Shown here in pieces: positions 50,228 to 58,093 of a stretch of DNA of 64,000 bases. The DNA is taken from contig NZ_JADEVO010000028.1 in assembly GCF_017114825.1 (NCBI RefSeq), positions 1 through 64,000 of the forward strand. Reading direction: 5' to 3'. The first letter of the stretch is position 1. Each line of letters begins with the position of its first letter. This DNA comes from Pseudomonas gregormendelii (lineage in GTDB: Bacteria; Pseudomonadota; Gammaproteobacteria; Pseudomonadales; Pseudomonadaceae). The notes beneath the pieces are model-generated. The model was given only the letters and a program-made list of their open reading frames with translations. It was not told the DNA's origin and did no database searches. The translations under genes and the position numbers were made by a program.

Positions 50228-52666
50228 TTGATTCGTCTGCTGAAATTTTTCGGTTGGTCCGTCGTCGCCGTTTTCTGCGGACTGCTCCTGAGTCTGAGTG
50301 GCGCCTATCTTTACCTTAGCCCCGGATTGCCGTCTGTGGAGGCACTGAGAAGCATTCAGTTGCAGATTCCGCTACGGGTATACAGCAGTGACGACAAGTT
50401 GATTGCAGAATTTGGCGAAATGCGCCGGACTCCGATCCGTTTTGCAGACATTCCGCCGAATTTCATTAACGCATTACTGAGTGCTGAAGACGATAATTTC
50501 GCCAACCACTATGGCGTCGATCCGAGCAGCCTGATGCGTGCCGCCACCCAACTGGTGAAAAGCGGCCATATCCAGTCCGGCGGCAGCACCATCACCATGC
50601 AGGTGGCAAAGAACTTCTTCCTGACCAGCGAGCGCAGCTTCTCACGCAAGACCACCGAAATTCTCCTGGCCCTGCAAATTGAACGCCAGCTGACCAAGGA
50701 CGAGATCCTCGAGCTGTACGTTAACAAAATCTACCTGGGCAACCGCGCCTACGGCATTGAAGCCGCTGCGCAGGTGTACTACGGCAAGTCGATCCGTGAC
50801 GTCAGCCTGGCGCAGATGGCGATGATTGCGGGCCTGCCCAAGGCCCCTTCGCGCTTCAATCCGCTGGCCAACCCGGCGCGCAGCAAAGAGCGGCGTGACT
50901 GGATCCTGGGGCGCATGTACAAGCTGGGCAAGATCACCGAAGCCGACTACACCGCCGCGATCAACGAGCCGCTCAACGCCAGTTATCACGTCCCGACACC
51001 GGAAGTGAACGCCCCCTATATTGCCGAGATGGCCCGCGCCGAAATGGTCGGCCGCTATGGCAGCGACGCTTATACCGAAGGGTTCCGGGTGACCACCACG
51101 GTGCCAAGCAACCTGCAGGAAATGGCCAACACTGCGCTTCACGAAGGCCTGATCACCTACGATCAGCGCCACGGTTATCGCGGCCCTGAATCGCGCCTGC
51201 CAGGCAAAACCCGCGAAGCCTGGGCAACCGAACTGACCAAGCAACGCACCATCAGCAGTCTTGAACCGGCCATCGTCATCCAGGTCGACAAGAACGGCCT
51301 GCAGGTGCTGACCCGCACCGGCGAGGAGCACGTCAGCTGGGACACGATGAAATGGGCACGACCGTTCCTCAACACCAACAGCATGGGCGCCAATCCGAAG
51401 CAGCCAGCTGATGTAGCCCAGGTCGGCGACCTGGTGCGCGTGCAGCGCCAGCCTGACAACTCGCTGAAGTTCAGCCAGATTCCCCAGGCCCAGGGCGCAC
51501 TGGTGTCCCTCGACCCGCAAAACGGCGCCATTCGCTCGCTGGTCGGTGGTTTTGCTTTCGAACAGAGCAATTACAACCGCGCCATGCAAGCCAAGCGTCA
51601 GCCGGGCTCGAGCTTCAAGCCGTTCGTCTACAGCGCCGCGCTGGATAATGGCTACACCGCCGCCAGCCTGGTGAACGATGCACCGATCGTGTTCGTTGAC
51701 GAATACCTGGACAAGGTCTGGCGCCCGAAGAACGACACCAATACGTTCCTCGGCCCGATTCGCCTGCGTGAAGGCCTGTACAAGTCGCGCAACCTGGTGT
51801 CGATCCGCCTGGTGCAGGCATTGGGTATCGACCGCACCATCGACTACATCAGCAAGTTCGGCTTCAAGAAAGAAGACTTGCCGCGCAACCTGTCCCTGGC
51901 CCTGGGCACCGCGACCCTGACGCCAATGGAAATTGCCACCGGCTGGAGCACCTTTGCCAACGGCGGCTACAAAGTGAGCCCGTACCTGATCGAAAAGGTA
52001 GAGAGCCGTAACGGTGACCTGCTGTTCGCTGCCAACCCGCCAAGCGTGCCCAAGGGCGAAGTCGTCAGCGATGGCATCGCGGCACCAGCGGCCAGCGCTT
52101 TCACGGTCAATGCAACGCCTGCGGACGCCTCAAGTACCCAACCTGCGCAGTCGCCTGCAGTGGCTGAACGCATCGTCGATGGCCGCACCACCTATATCCT
52201 CAACAGCATGCTCGAAGACGTGATCAAGCGCGGCACCGGTCGCCGCGCACTGGCTTTGGGCCGCAGTGACATTGCAGGCAAAACCGGTACCACCAACGAA
52301 TCCAAGGACGCCTGGTTCTCCGGCTACAACGCCGACTACGTGACCACCGTCTGGACCGGCTTCGACCAGCCTGAGAGCCTGGGTCGCAAGGAATTCGGCG
52401 GCACCGTAGCACTGCCGATCTGGATGAACTACATGGCCGCCGCGTTGAAGGACAAGCCGCCGCACACTCAACCTGAACCGGAAGGCATCCTGAGCCTGCG
52501 GGTTGATCCGGTCAGCGGCCGCGCAGCCTCCCCCGGCACGCCTGGCGCCTACTTCGAGCTCTTCAAGGCCGAAGACACGCCACCGACTGGCAGCGAGCTG
52601 GGAAGCGGCTCTGCGCCAGGCAGCCCGTTGCCTGCGGATGAAGGTGCGCCGATCGATTTGTTCTGA
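50228..52666 (+). CDS. ponA: Penicillin-binding protein 1A
   Basis: An 812-residue class A PBP anchored by one N-terminal helix. The glycosyltransferase domain has the catalytic glutamate in LLSAEDDNFANHYGVD. An OB-like insert follows. The transpeptidase has SSFK (Ser in KRQPGSSFKPFVYSA), SRN (YKSRNLVS) and KTGT (AGKTGTTNESKD). It polymerises and cross-links peptidoglycan in the periplasm. The start is TTG at 50228, giving (M)IRLLKFFGWS as in P. aeruginosa. A strong terminator follows. Confidence 0.95.
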   Translation: MIRLLKFFGWSVVAVFCGLLLSLSGAYLYLSPGLPSVEALRSIQLQIPLRVYSSDDKLIAEFGEMRRTPIRFADIPPNFINALLSAEDDNFANHYGVDPSSLMRAATQLVKSGHIQSGGSTITMQVAKNFFLTSERSFSRKTTEILLALQIERQLTKDEILELYVNKIYLGNRAYGIEAAAQVYYGKSIRDVSLAQMAMIAGLPKAPSRFNPLANPARSKERRDWILGRMYKLGKITEADYTAAINEPLNASYHVPTPEVNAPYIAEMARAEMVGRYGSDAYTEGFRVTTTVPSNLQEMANTALHEGLITYDQRHGYRGPESRLPGKTREAWATELTKQRTISSLEPAIVIQVDKNGLQVLTRTGEEHVSWDTMKWARPFLNTNSMGANPKQPADVAQVGDLVRVQRQPDNSLKFSQIPQAQGALVSLDPQNGAIRSLVGGFAFEQSNYNRAMQAKRQPGSSFKPFVYSAALDNGYTAASLVNDAPIVFVDEYLDKVWRPKNDTNTFLGPIRLREGLYKSRNLVSIRLVQALGIDRTIDYISKFGFKKEDLPRNLSLALGTATLTPMEIATGWSTFANGGYKVSPYLIEKVESRNGDLLFAANPPSVPKGEVVSDGIAAPAASAFTVNATPADASSTQPAQSPAVAERIVDGRTTYILNSMLEDVIKRGTGRRALALGRSDIAGKTGTTNESKDAWFSGYNADYVTTVWTGFDQPESLGRKEFGGTVALPIWMNYMAAALKDKPPHTQPEPEGILSLRVDPVSGRAASPGTPGAYFELFKAEDTPPTGSELGSGSAPGSPLPADEGAPIDLF

Positions 52667-52682
52667 TCAGGTAGCGCAAACC

Positions 52683-52719
52683 AAAAGCCCCGCCTTCGAG
52701 AGAAGCGCGGGGCTTTTTT
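52683..52719 (+). terminator. Rho-independent terminator of ponA
   Basis: AAAAGCCCCGC, an 11-base loop, GCGGGGC and a run of six T bases, 17 bases after the ponA stop codon. Confidence 0.9.
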
Positions 52720-52734
52720 ACAGCCAGGATCAAG

Positions 52735-52804
52735 AGATCGCAGCCTTCGGCAGCGCCTACAGGGGAACGTGATCTCCCGCAGGACCTGCCGAAGGCTGTG
52801 ATCC
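52735..52804. repeat. REP doublet (GATCGCAGCC family), with mismatches
   Basis: GATCGCAGCCTTCGGCAGCG at 52737-52756 and an imperfect inverted copy (GACCTGCCGAAGGCTGTGAT) ending at 52803 lie between the convergent ponA and malic enzyme genes. Confidence 0.75.
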
Positions 52805-52822
52805 TGTGATTGTCCGGGCAAT

Positions 52823-52849
52823 AAAAAACCCGGCCACTGACCGGGTTTT
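52823..52849 (-). terminator. Rho-independent terminator of the malic enzyme gene
   Basis: On the minus strand AAAACCCGGTCAGTGGCCGG continues into GTTTTTTAT: a 5-bp GC stem (CCCGG/CCGGG) extended by A-T pairs, ending in a T run. It lies 16 bases beyond the stop codon. Confidence 0.85.
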
Positions 52850-52864
52850 CCTGAGCGCTACGGC

Positions 52865-54133
52865 TTAGCCGTTGAACACATCATCCACGCTTTTCAGCGG
52901 GTAGTTCTTCGGATACGGCAGGGTCGCTACGCCGGTCTCGATCGCGGCCTTGGCCACGGCATCGGAGATGACGGTGATCAGGCGAGCATCCATTGGTTTC
53001 GGGATGATGTACTCACGACCGAATTCCAGCTTGATGCCGCCATAGGCGTCACACACTTCCTGAGGCACCGGCAATTTGGCCAGTTCACGCAGGGCATTGG
53101 CCGCCGCCACTTTCATTTCTTCGTTGATGCGCTTGGCGCGAACGTCCAGGGCACCGCGGAAGATGAACGGGAAGCCCAGTACGTTGTTGACCTGGTTCGG
53201 GTAGTCCGAACGGCCGGTGGCCATGATCACGTCGTCACGGGTAGCGTGCGCCAGTTCCGGGGAGATTTCCGGATCAGGGTTCGAGCACGCGAACACGATC
53301 GGGTTGGCCGCCATGGACTTCAGGCCTTCAGCGCTCAACAGGTTCGGACCAGACAGACCCACGAACACATCAGCACCGGCCAGGGCGTCAGCCAAGGTGC
53401 GTTTTTCGGTAGCGTGGGCAAACACGGCCTTGTACTGGTTCAGGTCGTCACGGCCGGAGTGGATTACACCGGTACGGTCAACCATATAGATGTTTTCGAT
53501 GTTGGCGCCCATGCTCACAAGCAATTTCATGCAGGAGATGGCGGCCGCACCGGCGCCCAGGCAGACGATCTTGGCTTCTGCCAGGGTCTTGCCGGCGATT
53601 TCCAGTGCGTTGATCATGCCGGCCGCGGTAACGATCGCGGTGCCGTGCTGGTCATCGTGGAATACTGGAATGTCGCACTGTTCGATCAGCGCGCGCTCGA
53701 TCTCAAAGCATTCAGGTGCCTTGATGTCTTCCAGGTTGATGCCACCGAAAGTGATGGAGATGCGCTTGACGGTGTCGATGAAGGCTTGCGGGCTTTCGGA
53801 GTCGACTTCGATGTCGAAAACGTCGATGCCGGCGAAGCGCTTGAACAGTACACCCTTGCCTTCCATCACTGGCTTGGAAGCCAATGGGCCGAGGTTACCC
53901 AGGCCCAGAATCGCGGTGCCATCGGAAATCACTGCAACCAGGTTGCCCTTGCCGGTGTATTTGTAGGCCAGTTCAGGATCGCGGGCGATTTCGCGCACTG
54001 GTTCGGCTACGCCGGGGCTGTAGGCCAGCGACAGGTCGCGGGCGGTAGCGGTGGCCTTGGTGAGCTCGACACTCAGCTTACCTGGACGAGGATGGGCGTG
54101 ATATTCGAGAGCGGCAGTTTTCAGATCAGACAT
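52865..54133 (-). CDS. maeB: NAD(P)-dependent malic enzyme, short form
   Basis: A 422-residue cytoplasmic enzyme that decarboxylates malate to pyruvate with reduction of NAD(P). Conserved parts are AYSPGVAEPV, SDGTAILGLGNLG, FHDDQHGTAIV, the nucleotide motif IVCLGAGAAAISC and SGPNLLS. It lacks the C-terminal phosphotransacetylase-like domain that makes E. coli MaeB ~760 residues long, so the symbol is by family only; the P. aeruginosa gene in this position (PA5046) is of the same short type. The start at 54133 (MSDLKTAALEYH) gives the usual length. The upstream region has two sets of possible operator sequences. Confidence 0.93.
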   Translation of the reverse strand: MSDLKTAALEYHAHPRPGKLSVELTKATATARDLSLAYSPGVAEPVREIARDPELAYKYTGKGNLVAVISDGTAILGLGNLGPLASKPVMEGKGVLFKRFAGIDVFDIEVDSESPQAFIDTVKRISITFGGINLEDIKAPECFEIERALIEQCDIPVFHDDQHGTAIVTAAGMINALEIAGKTLAEAKIVCLGAGAAAISCMKLLVSMGANIENIYMVDRTGVIHSGRDDLNQYKAVFAHATEKRTLADALAGADVFVGLSGPNLLSAEGLKSMAANPIVFACSNPDPEISPELAHATRDDVIMATGRSDYPNQVNNVLGFPFIFRGALDVRAKRINEEMKVAAANALRELAKLPVPQEVCDAYGGIKLEFGREYIIPKPMDARLITVISDAVAKAAIETGVATLPYPKNYPLKSVDDVFNG

Positions 54134-54162
54134 GGGGGCATTCCGCTTTTTACTGTTGGACA

Positions 54163-54215
54163 GACTGGTCAGCGAGGATACGCGCCTCGTAAAGTCCCCA
54201 CAAGACTGACCAGTC
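54163..54215 (-). promoter_or_regulatory. Inverted repeat of GACTGGTCAG across the probable malic enzyme promoter
   Basis: GACTGGTCAG at 54163-54172 and its exact complement CTGACCAGTC at 54206-54215 flank a possible minus-strand promoter (TTGTGG, 17 bases, TATCCT). The distal copy extends to the palindrome GACTGACCAGTC. The form suits a dimeric repressor such as a TetR-type protein; the regulator is not encoded nearby. Confidence 0.45.
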
Positions 54216-54278
54216 ACCCCTGTCAAGCGCTGCGGCTTACGACTTTGGGCCAAGAGCCACGGAACACAAGGGATAGAC

Positions 54279-54310
54279 TGTTCACAATCGACTGAAAAAA
54301 TGTCTACAAT
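54279..54310 (-). promoter_or_regulatory. Direct repeat ATTGTRRACA upstream of the malic enzyme gene
   Basis: On the minus strand ATTGTAGACA (54310-54301) and ATTGTGAACA (54288-54279) are 22 bases apart, two helical turns. The first copy is also the loop of an AT-rich palindrome, CTGAAAAAA (54292-54300) with TTTTTTCAG (54311-54319), which overlaps the stop codon of the nuclease gene and may help end its transcript. The repeats resemble GntR-type half sites. Confidence 0.4.
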
Positions 54311-54315
54311 TTTTT

Positions 54316-55128
54316 TCAGGGCGACGTCTTAAGCATCACCGGATCGGTCAATGGCAATAACCAGCGCACCTGTCCGTTTTTCAATCCGCCACGTCGCGAC
54401 CTGTCAACCACCCAACCTCGAGCCTCGACCTGCCTGCCCTGCAGTTGCTCCAGCGTCGACATGTCGAAGCGCTTCAGCAGATTGGGCGCAACCCGCAGCA
54501 CAACTGAATCCTGCAACTCGATCCAGATTCCGCCGCCGTTGCGCTGAACCTTACTCACAACGCCACCCACAACGGCAAACCCGGAACCTCTGATTTGCCC
54601 TGCTTCAATCACAGGGGACTGGCGCCATAACCCGAGCCTGGCCTGGCGAGCACTTTGCTCGGCGGCTTGCTGGCAGGCCGCCAGCTCGACATTAGGCGCC
54701 ACCGCCACCTGAAAACCCAGGCCCTCGGCAAGCATTTGCGCTTCAAGATTGACACCATCGGCACCGTAGACATGGGCCAGGGTTCGGCCGTAGCGGTCTT
54801 TACGCTCTTTTCCGGGAAGCAGACCGACCCGCCCGGCGCTCGCCGCTACCAGGGCCTCCAGACGCTTGCGCGCCGCGACAGCGAAGGGCTCGTCAGCGCG
54901 GCCTTTCTTGCCAAGCTCTGGAGTGTTCAAGCCGATCATCCGCACATTGCGGCCATCGGTCAGCCCCAACGTGTCGCCGTCGACGACTCGCTGCACCTGG
55001 GCCGGTGCCAGGCTGCCGGGTGCAGGGCAGAAGGCCTGGGCGCCGGAAAGCCAAATCGCGGACACAAAAAAGGCGCCCGCGAGGGACGCCTTTTTCAACA
55101 GCAAGGAAAGGCCCAAAGGGCGTTTCAA
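54316..55128 (-). CDS. Secreted thermonuclease (SNase)-family protein
   Basis: A 270-residue protein with a signal peptide (cleavage near GAQA-FCPAPG) and a staphylococcal nuclease fold at about residues 40-165. The catalytic pattern is present: RVVDGDTLGL, Arg and Glu in VRMIGLNTPELGKKG, and Arg in KDRYGRTLAHVYG. A C-terminal OB-like domain (~residues 180-260) follows. It should cut DNA or RNA in the periplasm or outside; it matches PA5048. It starts 2 bases after the rpmE stop codon, so it is expressed from the ribosomal protein promoter. Confidence 0.85.
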   Translation of the reverse strand: MKRPLGLSLLLKKASLAGAFFVSAIWLSGAQAFCPAPGSLAPAQVQRVVDGDTLGLTDGRNVRMIGLNTPELGKKGRADEPFAVAARKRLEALVAASAGRVGLLPGKERKDRYGRTLAHVYGADGVNLEAQMLAEGLGFQVAVAPNVELAACQQAAEQSARQARLGLWRQSPVIEAGQIRGSGFAVVGGVVSKVQRNGGGIWIELQDSVVLRVAPNLLKRFDMSTLEQLQGRQVEARGWVVDRSRRGGLKNGQVRWLLPLTDPVMLKTSP

Positions 55129-55130
55129 CC

Positions 55131-55361
55131 TTACTCTGCAGCAGCAGGAGCTTTCTTGCCGAAAGCGCCGAAACGGTCTGCGAAGCGCTGTACACGGCCG
55201 CCAGTATCCAGAGTCTTCTGCTTACCGGTGTAGAACGGGTGGCACTCGTTGCATACGTCAGTGCCCAGTGGCTTGCACAGGTTCGAACGAGTTTCGAACT
55301 TGTTACCGCAGCTGCAAGTTACCAGGATGGTTTCGTATGCTGGATGGATATCGGCTTTCAT
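55131..55361 (-). CDS. rpmE: 50S ribosomal protein L31
   Basis: A 76-residue ribosomal protein. It is the zinc-binding (C+) form: cysteines in CSCGNKF and CNECHPFYTGKQK. It bridges the two ribosomal subunits. A good promoter and a small palindrome lie upstream. A nuclease gene follows after 2 bases. Confidence 0.97.
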   Translation of the reverse strand: MKADIHPAYETILVTCSCGNKFETRSNLCKPLGTDVCNECHPFYTGKQKTLDTGGRVQRFADRFGAFGKKAPAAAE

Positions 55362-55391
55362 GGTGTATTCCTCAGGCTAGCGTGCCGCCAC

Positions 55392-55407
55392 TCAACACTA
55401 TTGTTGA
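55392..55407 (-). promoter_or_regulatory. Palindrome in the rpmE leader
   Basis: TCAACA and TGTTGA are exact 6-bp arms around CTAT, between the rpmE promoter and start codon. It may be an operator, or an mRNA hairpin used for feedback by L31. Confidence 0.35.
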
Positions 55408-55431
55408 ATACCGCACGTAATTAGGCCGCGG

Positions 55432-55459
55432 ATTCTACCAGACAATCCCGATCACGCAA
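55432..55459 (-). promoter_or_regulatory. Sigma-70 promoter of rpmE
   Basis: On the minus strand TTGCGT (55459-55454), 16 bases, TAGAAT (55437-55432). The predicted start is about 65 bases before the rpmE ATG. Confidence 0.65.
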
Positions 55460-55511
55460 GCTGTCCCTTCTACCGACCGTCTGCTAGGCTCGCGACTTAA
55501 AGCACCCTCCC

Positions 55512-55601
55512 TGCAGGAGCGGGCTTGCTCGCGAAAGCGCTGTATCCGTTAGCACCATGGCGTCCGAGTCAACGCTTTCGCGAGCAAGCCCGCCCACACA
55601 G
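55512..55601. repeat. REP doublet (GAGCGGGCTTGCTCGCGA family)
   Basis: GCAGGAGCGGGCTTGCTCGC (from 55513, followed by GAAAGCG) and an inverted copy (AACGCTTTCGCGAGCAAGCC, from 55571) lie between the divergent rpmE and priA genes. Confidence 0.85.
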
Positions 55602-55650
55602 GTTTCATGCCCAGCCTGCATTTATTGCTCGCCCACAGAGACTCCCCCGC

Positions 55651-57870
55651 GTGCCCGACGCCATTTTGCGCCTAGCCCTGCCTTCGCCCCTGCGCCGCCT
55701 GTTCGATTACCGTGCTCCCGCCGGGGTCTTGCGTGCCCAGTTGCAACCGGGCATGCGCCTGCGGGTGCCGTTTGGCCGCCGGGAGATGATCGGGATCCTG
55801 GTAGAAGTCACCGACACCAGCGAAGTGCCTATCGACAAGCTCAAGCCGGCCCTGGCCCTGCTCGACGTCACCGCGCCTTTGCCGCCGGCACTGTTCAAGC
55901 TGTGCCTGTGGACCTCCCAGTACTACCAGCATAGCCTCGGCGACACCTTGAGCTGGGCGCTGCCCGTGCTGCTGCGCCAGGGTGAGCTGGCCGAAGCGCG
56001 CCAGGAGCGCTTCTGGTCGGCCGCACCCGGGGCCAGCCTCGATGACCCGCGTATCGCTCGCGCCCCGCGACAGCGCGAGGCCCTGGCTACCCTGGCCCAG
56101 CATCCCCACGGCGTGGCCCACCAGCTGCTGAGCAAGTTGATGCTGAGCAAGGACAGCCTGGATCTGCTGCTGGCCAAGGACCTGGTGCAGGTGGAAATCC
56201 GCAAGCATGCCCCGGGTGCCCGTCACGAACACTGGCTGGCCCAGCCGGAGCTGCCGCTCAACCCCGAGCAACGTGCGGCCTATGAAGCCATTCGCGCAGG
56301 CTTCGACAGTTATCACGCGTTCCTGCTGGCGGGCGTTACCGGCAGCGGCAAAACCGAAGTCTATCTGCAACTCATCCGCGAAACCCTTGAAGCCGGAAAG
56401 CAGGCATTGGTGCTGATCCCGGAAATCAACCTGGGACCGCAAACCCTCGCGCGCTTCGAGCAACGTTTCAATGCACGCATCGCGCTGATTCACTCGGGGA
56501 TCAACGACCGCGAACGCCTCGAAGCCTGGCTCGCCGCCCGGGATGGCGATGCCGACATTATTATCGGCACCCGCTCGGCACTGTTCACTCCGATGAAAAA
56601 CCCCGGGCTGATCATCATCGACGAAGAGCACGACGGCTCCTATAAACAGCAGGAAGGTCTGCGTTATCACGCTCGCGACCTGGCGCTGGTGCGCGCCCGC
56701 CAGGAAAACATCCCGATCGTCCTCGGTTCGGCCACGCCTTCGCTGGAGAGCCTGCACAATGCCTACACCGGCCGTTACGGGCTGCTGCGCCTGAACGAGC
56801 GCGCCGGTGGCGCCAAGCAACCGCGTTTCCTGCGCCTGGACGTAAAGAGCCGTCCGCTGGACAGTGGTATTTCCGGCCCCATGCAGCAGGCAATCGGCCA
56901 GACCCTGGCTGCCGGGCAACAGGTATTGGTATTTCTCAACCGTCGGGGTTTTGCCCCGACTCTGCTGTGCCACGACTGCGGCTGGATGTCTGAATGCCAA
57001 CGCTGTGATGCGCGAATGACCGTGCACCAACGCTCCGGCGAACTGCGCTGCCACCATTGCGGCTATGTCGAACGCGTGCCTCGGCATTGCCCGAAATGCG
57101 CCAAAGTGGATTTGCGCCCGGTAGGGGCTGGCACCGAGCGCGCCGAAGAGCGACTGGCGATTCTGTTTCCAGAGGTGCCGGTGCTGCGTGTAGACCGCGA
57201 CAGCACCTCGCGCAAGGACGCCATGAACCAGTTGTTCGCGACCATCCAGAAAGGCCAGCCGTGCATTCTGGTGGGCACGCAGATGCTTGCCAAAGGTCAT
57301 CACTTTCCCAGGGTGACCCTGGTGTCGATCCTGGATGCCGACGGCGGCCTGTTTTCCGGCGACTTCCGCGCCAGCGAACGCATGGCCCAGCTGATAGTGC
57401 AGGTCGCCGGGCGCGCCGGGCGTGCCGAGGAACCTGGCAGAGTGATCATCCAGACTCACCTGGCCGATCATCCGCTGCTGGTGCAACTCACCGAGCAGGG
57501 TTATTTCGCTTTTGCCGAGCAAGCATTGAGCGAGCGGCGCTCGGCGGGCCTGCCTCCCTTTGCCCACCTGGCGCTGTTGCGCGCAGAGGCACACAAACCG
57601 GGGCAGGCCGAAGGCTTTCTTGACGAAGCATGCAGCGAGGCCGAGCGTTTGCTGGCTGAGCAGAATTTGACCGGCATTGAGCTGCTCGGGCCGGTACCCG
57701 CACCCATGGAGCGACGCGCGGGCCGGTATCGCGCTCAGCTATTGTTGCAGGCGACAGCCCGCGCGCCGCTGCATCGGCTGCTGAGCAGCTGGTTGTTGGC
57801 GCTGGAGCAGATGCCGAGTGGGCGAGCGGTGCGCTGGTCGCTGGATGTCGATCCCGTCGATTTGTATTGA
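55651..57870 (+). CDS. priA: Primosomal protein N' (replication restart helicase PriA)
   Basis: A 739-residue superfamily 2 helicase. N-terminal DNA-binding domains lead to Walker A VTGSGKTEVYL and Walker B IIIDEEHDGSYKQQ. The zinc region has eight cysteines in CHDCGWMSECQRC and CHHCG...CPKC. It recognises stalled forks and loads the replisome. The GTG at 55651 (VPDAILRLALPSP) gives the family length; an upstream in-frame ATG at 55525 would run through the REP. Confidence 0.96.
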   Translation: MPDAILRLALPSPLRRLFDYRAPAGVLRAQLQPGMRLRVPFGRREMIGILVEVTDTSEVPIDKLKPALALLDVTAPLPPALFKLCLWTSQYYQHSLGDTLSWALPVLLRQGELAEARQERFWSAAPGASLDDPRIARAPRQREALATLAQHPHGVAHQLLSKLMLSKDSLDLLLAKDLVQVEIRKHAPGARHEHWLAQPELPLNPEQRAAYEAIRAGFDSYHAFLLAGVTGSGKTEVYLQLIRETLEAGKQALVLIPEINLGPQTLARFEQRFNARIALIHSGINDRERLEAWLAARDGDADIIIGTRSALFTPMKNPGLIIIDEEHDGSYKQQEGLRYHARDLALVRARQENIPIVLGSATPSLESLHNAYTGRYGLLRLNERAGGAKQPRFLRLDVKSRPLDSGISGPMQQAIGQTLAAGQQVLVFLNRRGFAPTLLCHDCGWMSECQRCDARMTVHQRSGELRCHHCGYVERVPRHCPKCAKVDLRPVGAGTERAEERLAILFPEVPVLRVDRDSTSRKDAMNQLFATIQKGQPCILVGTQMLAKGHHFPRVTLVSILDADGGLFSGDFRASERMAQLIVQVAGRAGRAEEPGRVIIQTHLADHPLLVQLTEQGYFAFAEQALSERRSAGLPPFAHLALLRAEAHKPGQAEGFLDEACSEAERLLAEQNLTGIELLGPVPAPMERRAGRYRAQLLLQATARAPLHRLLSSWLLALEQMPSGRAVRWSLDVDPVDLY

Positions 57871-57898
57871 AGGTCAAAAGATCGTCCGAACGCGGCCC

Positions 57899-57960
57899 GA
57901 GCCTTCGGCAGCTCCTACCCCGGTCGCGCTTCTCTGTAGGAGCTGCCGAAGGCTGCGATC
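57899..57960. repeat. REP doublet (GATCGCAGCC family)
   Basis: GAGCCTTCGGCAGCTCCTAC at 57899-57918 and the inverted GTAGGAGCTGCCGAAGGCTG from 57936 lie in the priA-argS gap. The remaining bases up to 58093 show no gene; a clear argS promoter was not found. Confidence 0.8.
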
Positions 57961-58093
57961 TTTGCCGCTTTTGTCACCGCATATCCATAACCTGCCCGCT
58001 ATAGTTGGCAAGCCCGTCTCCGCCACGGATAATGCCCAGTTTTTCCACCCGCGCATCCAGGCGCTGCCGCGCTTGCGGTCGAAAGAGAGCATC

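Noticed and set aside
55672..57594. Minus-strand open frame of ~640 codons opposite priA
   Set aside because: Fully antisense to conserved helicase motifs; no ribosome site or family pattern.
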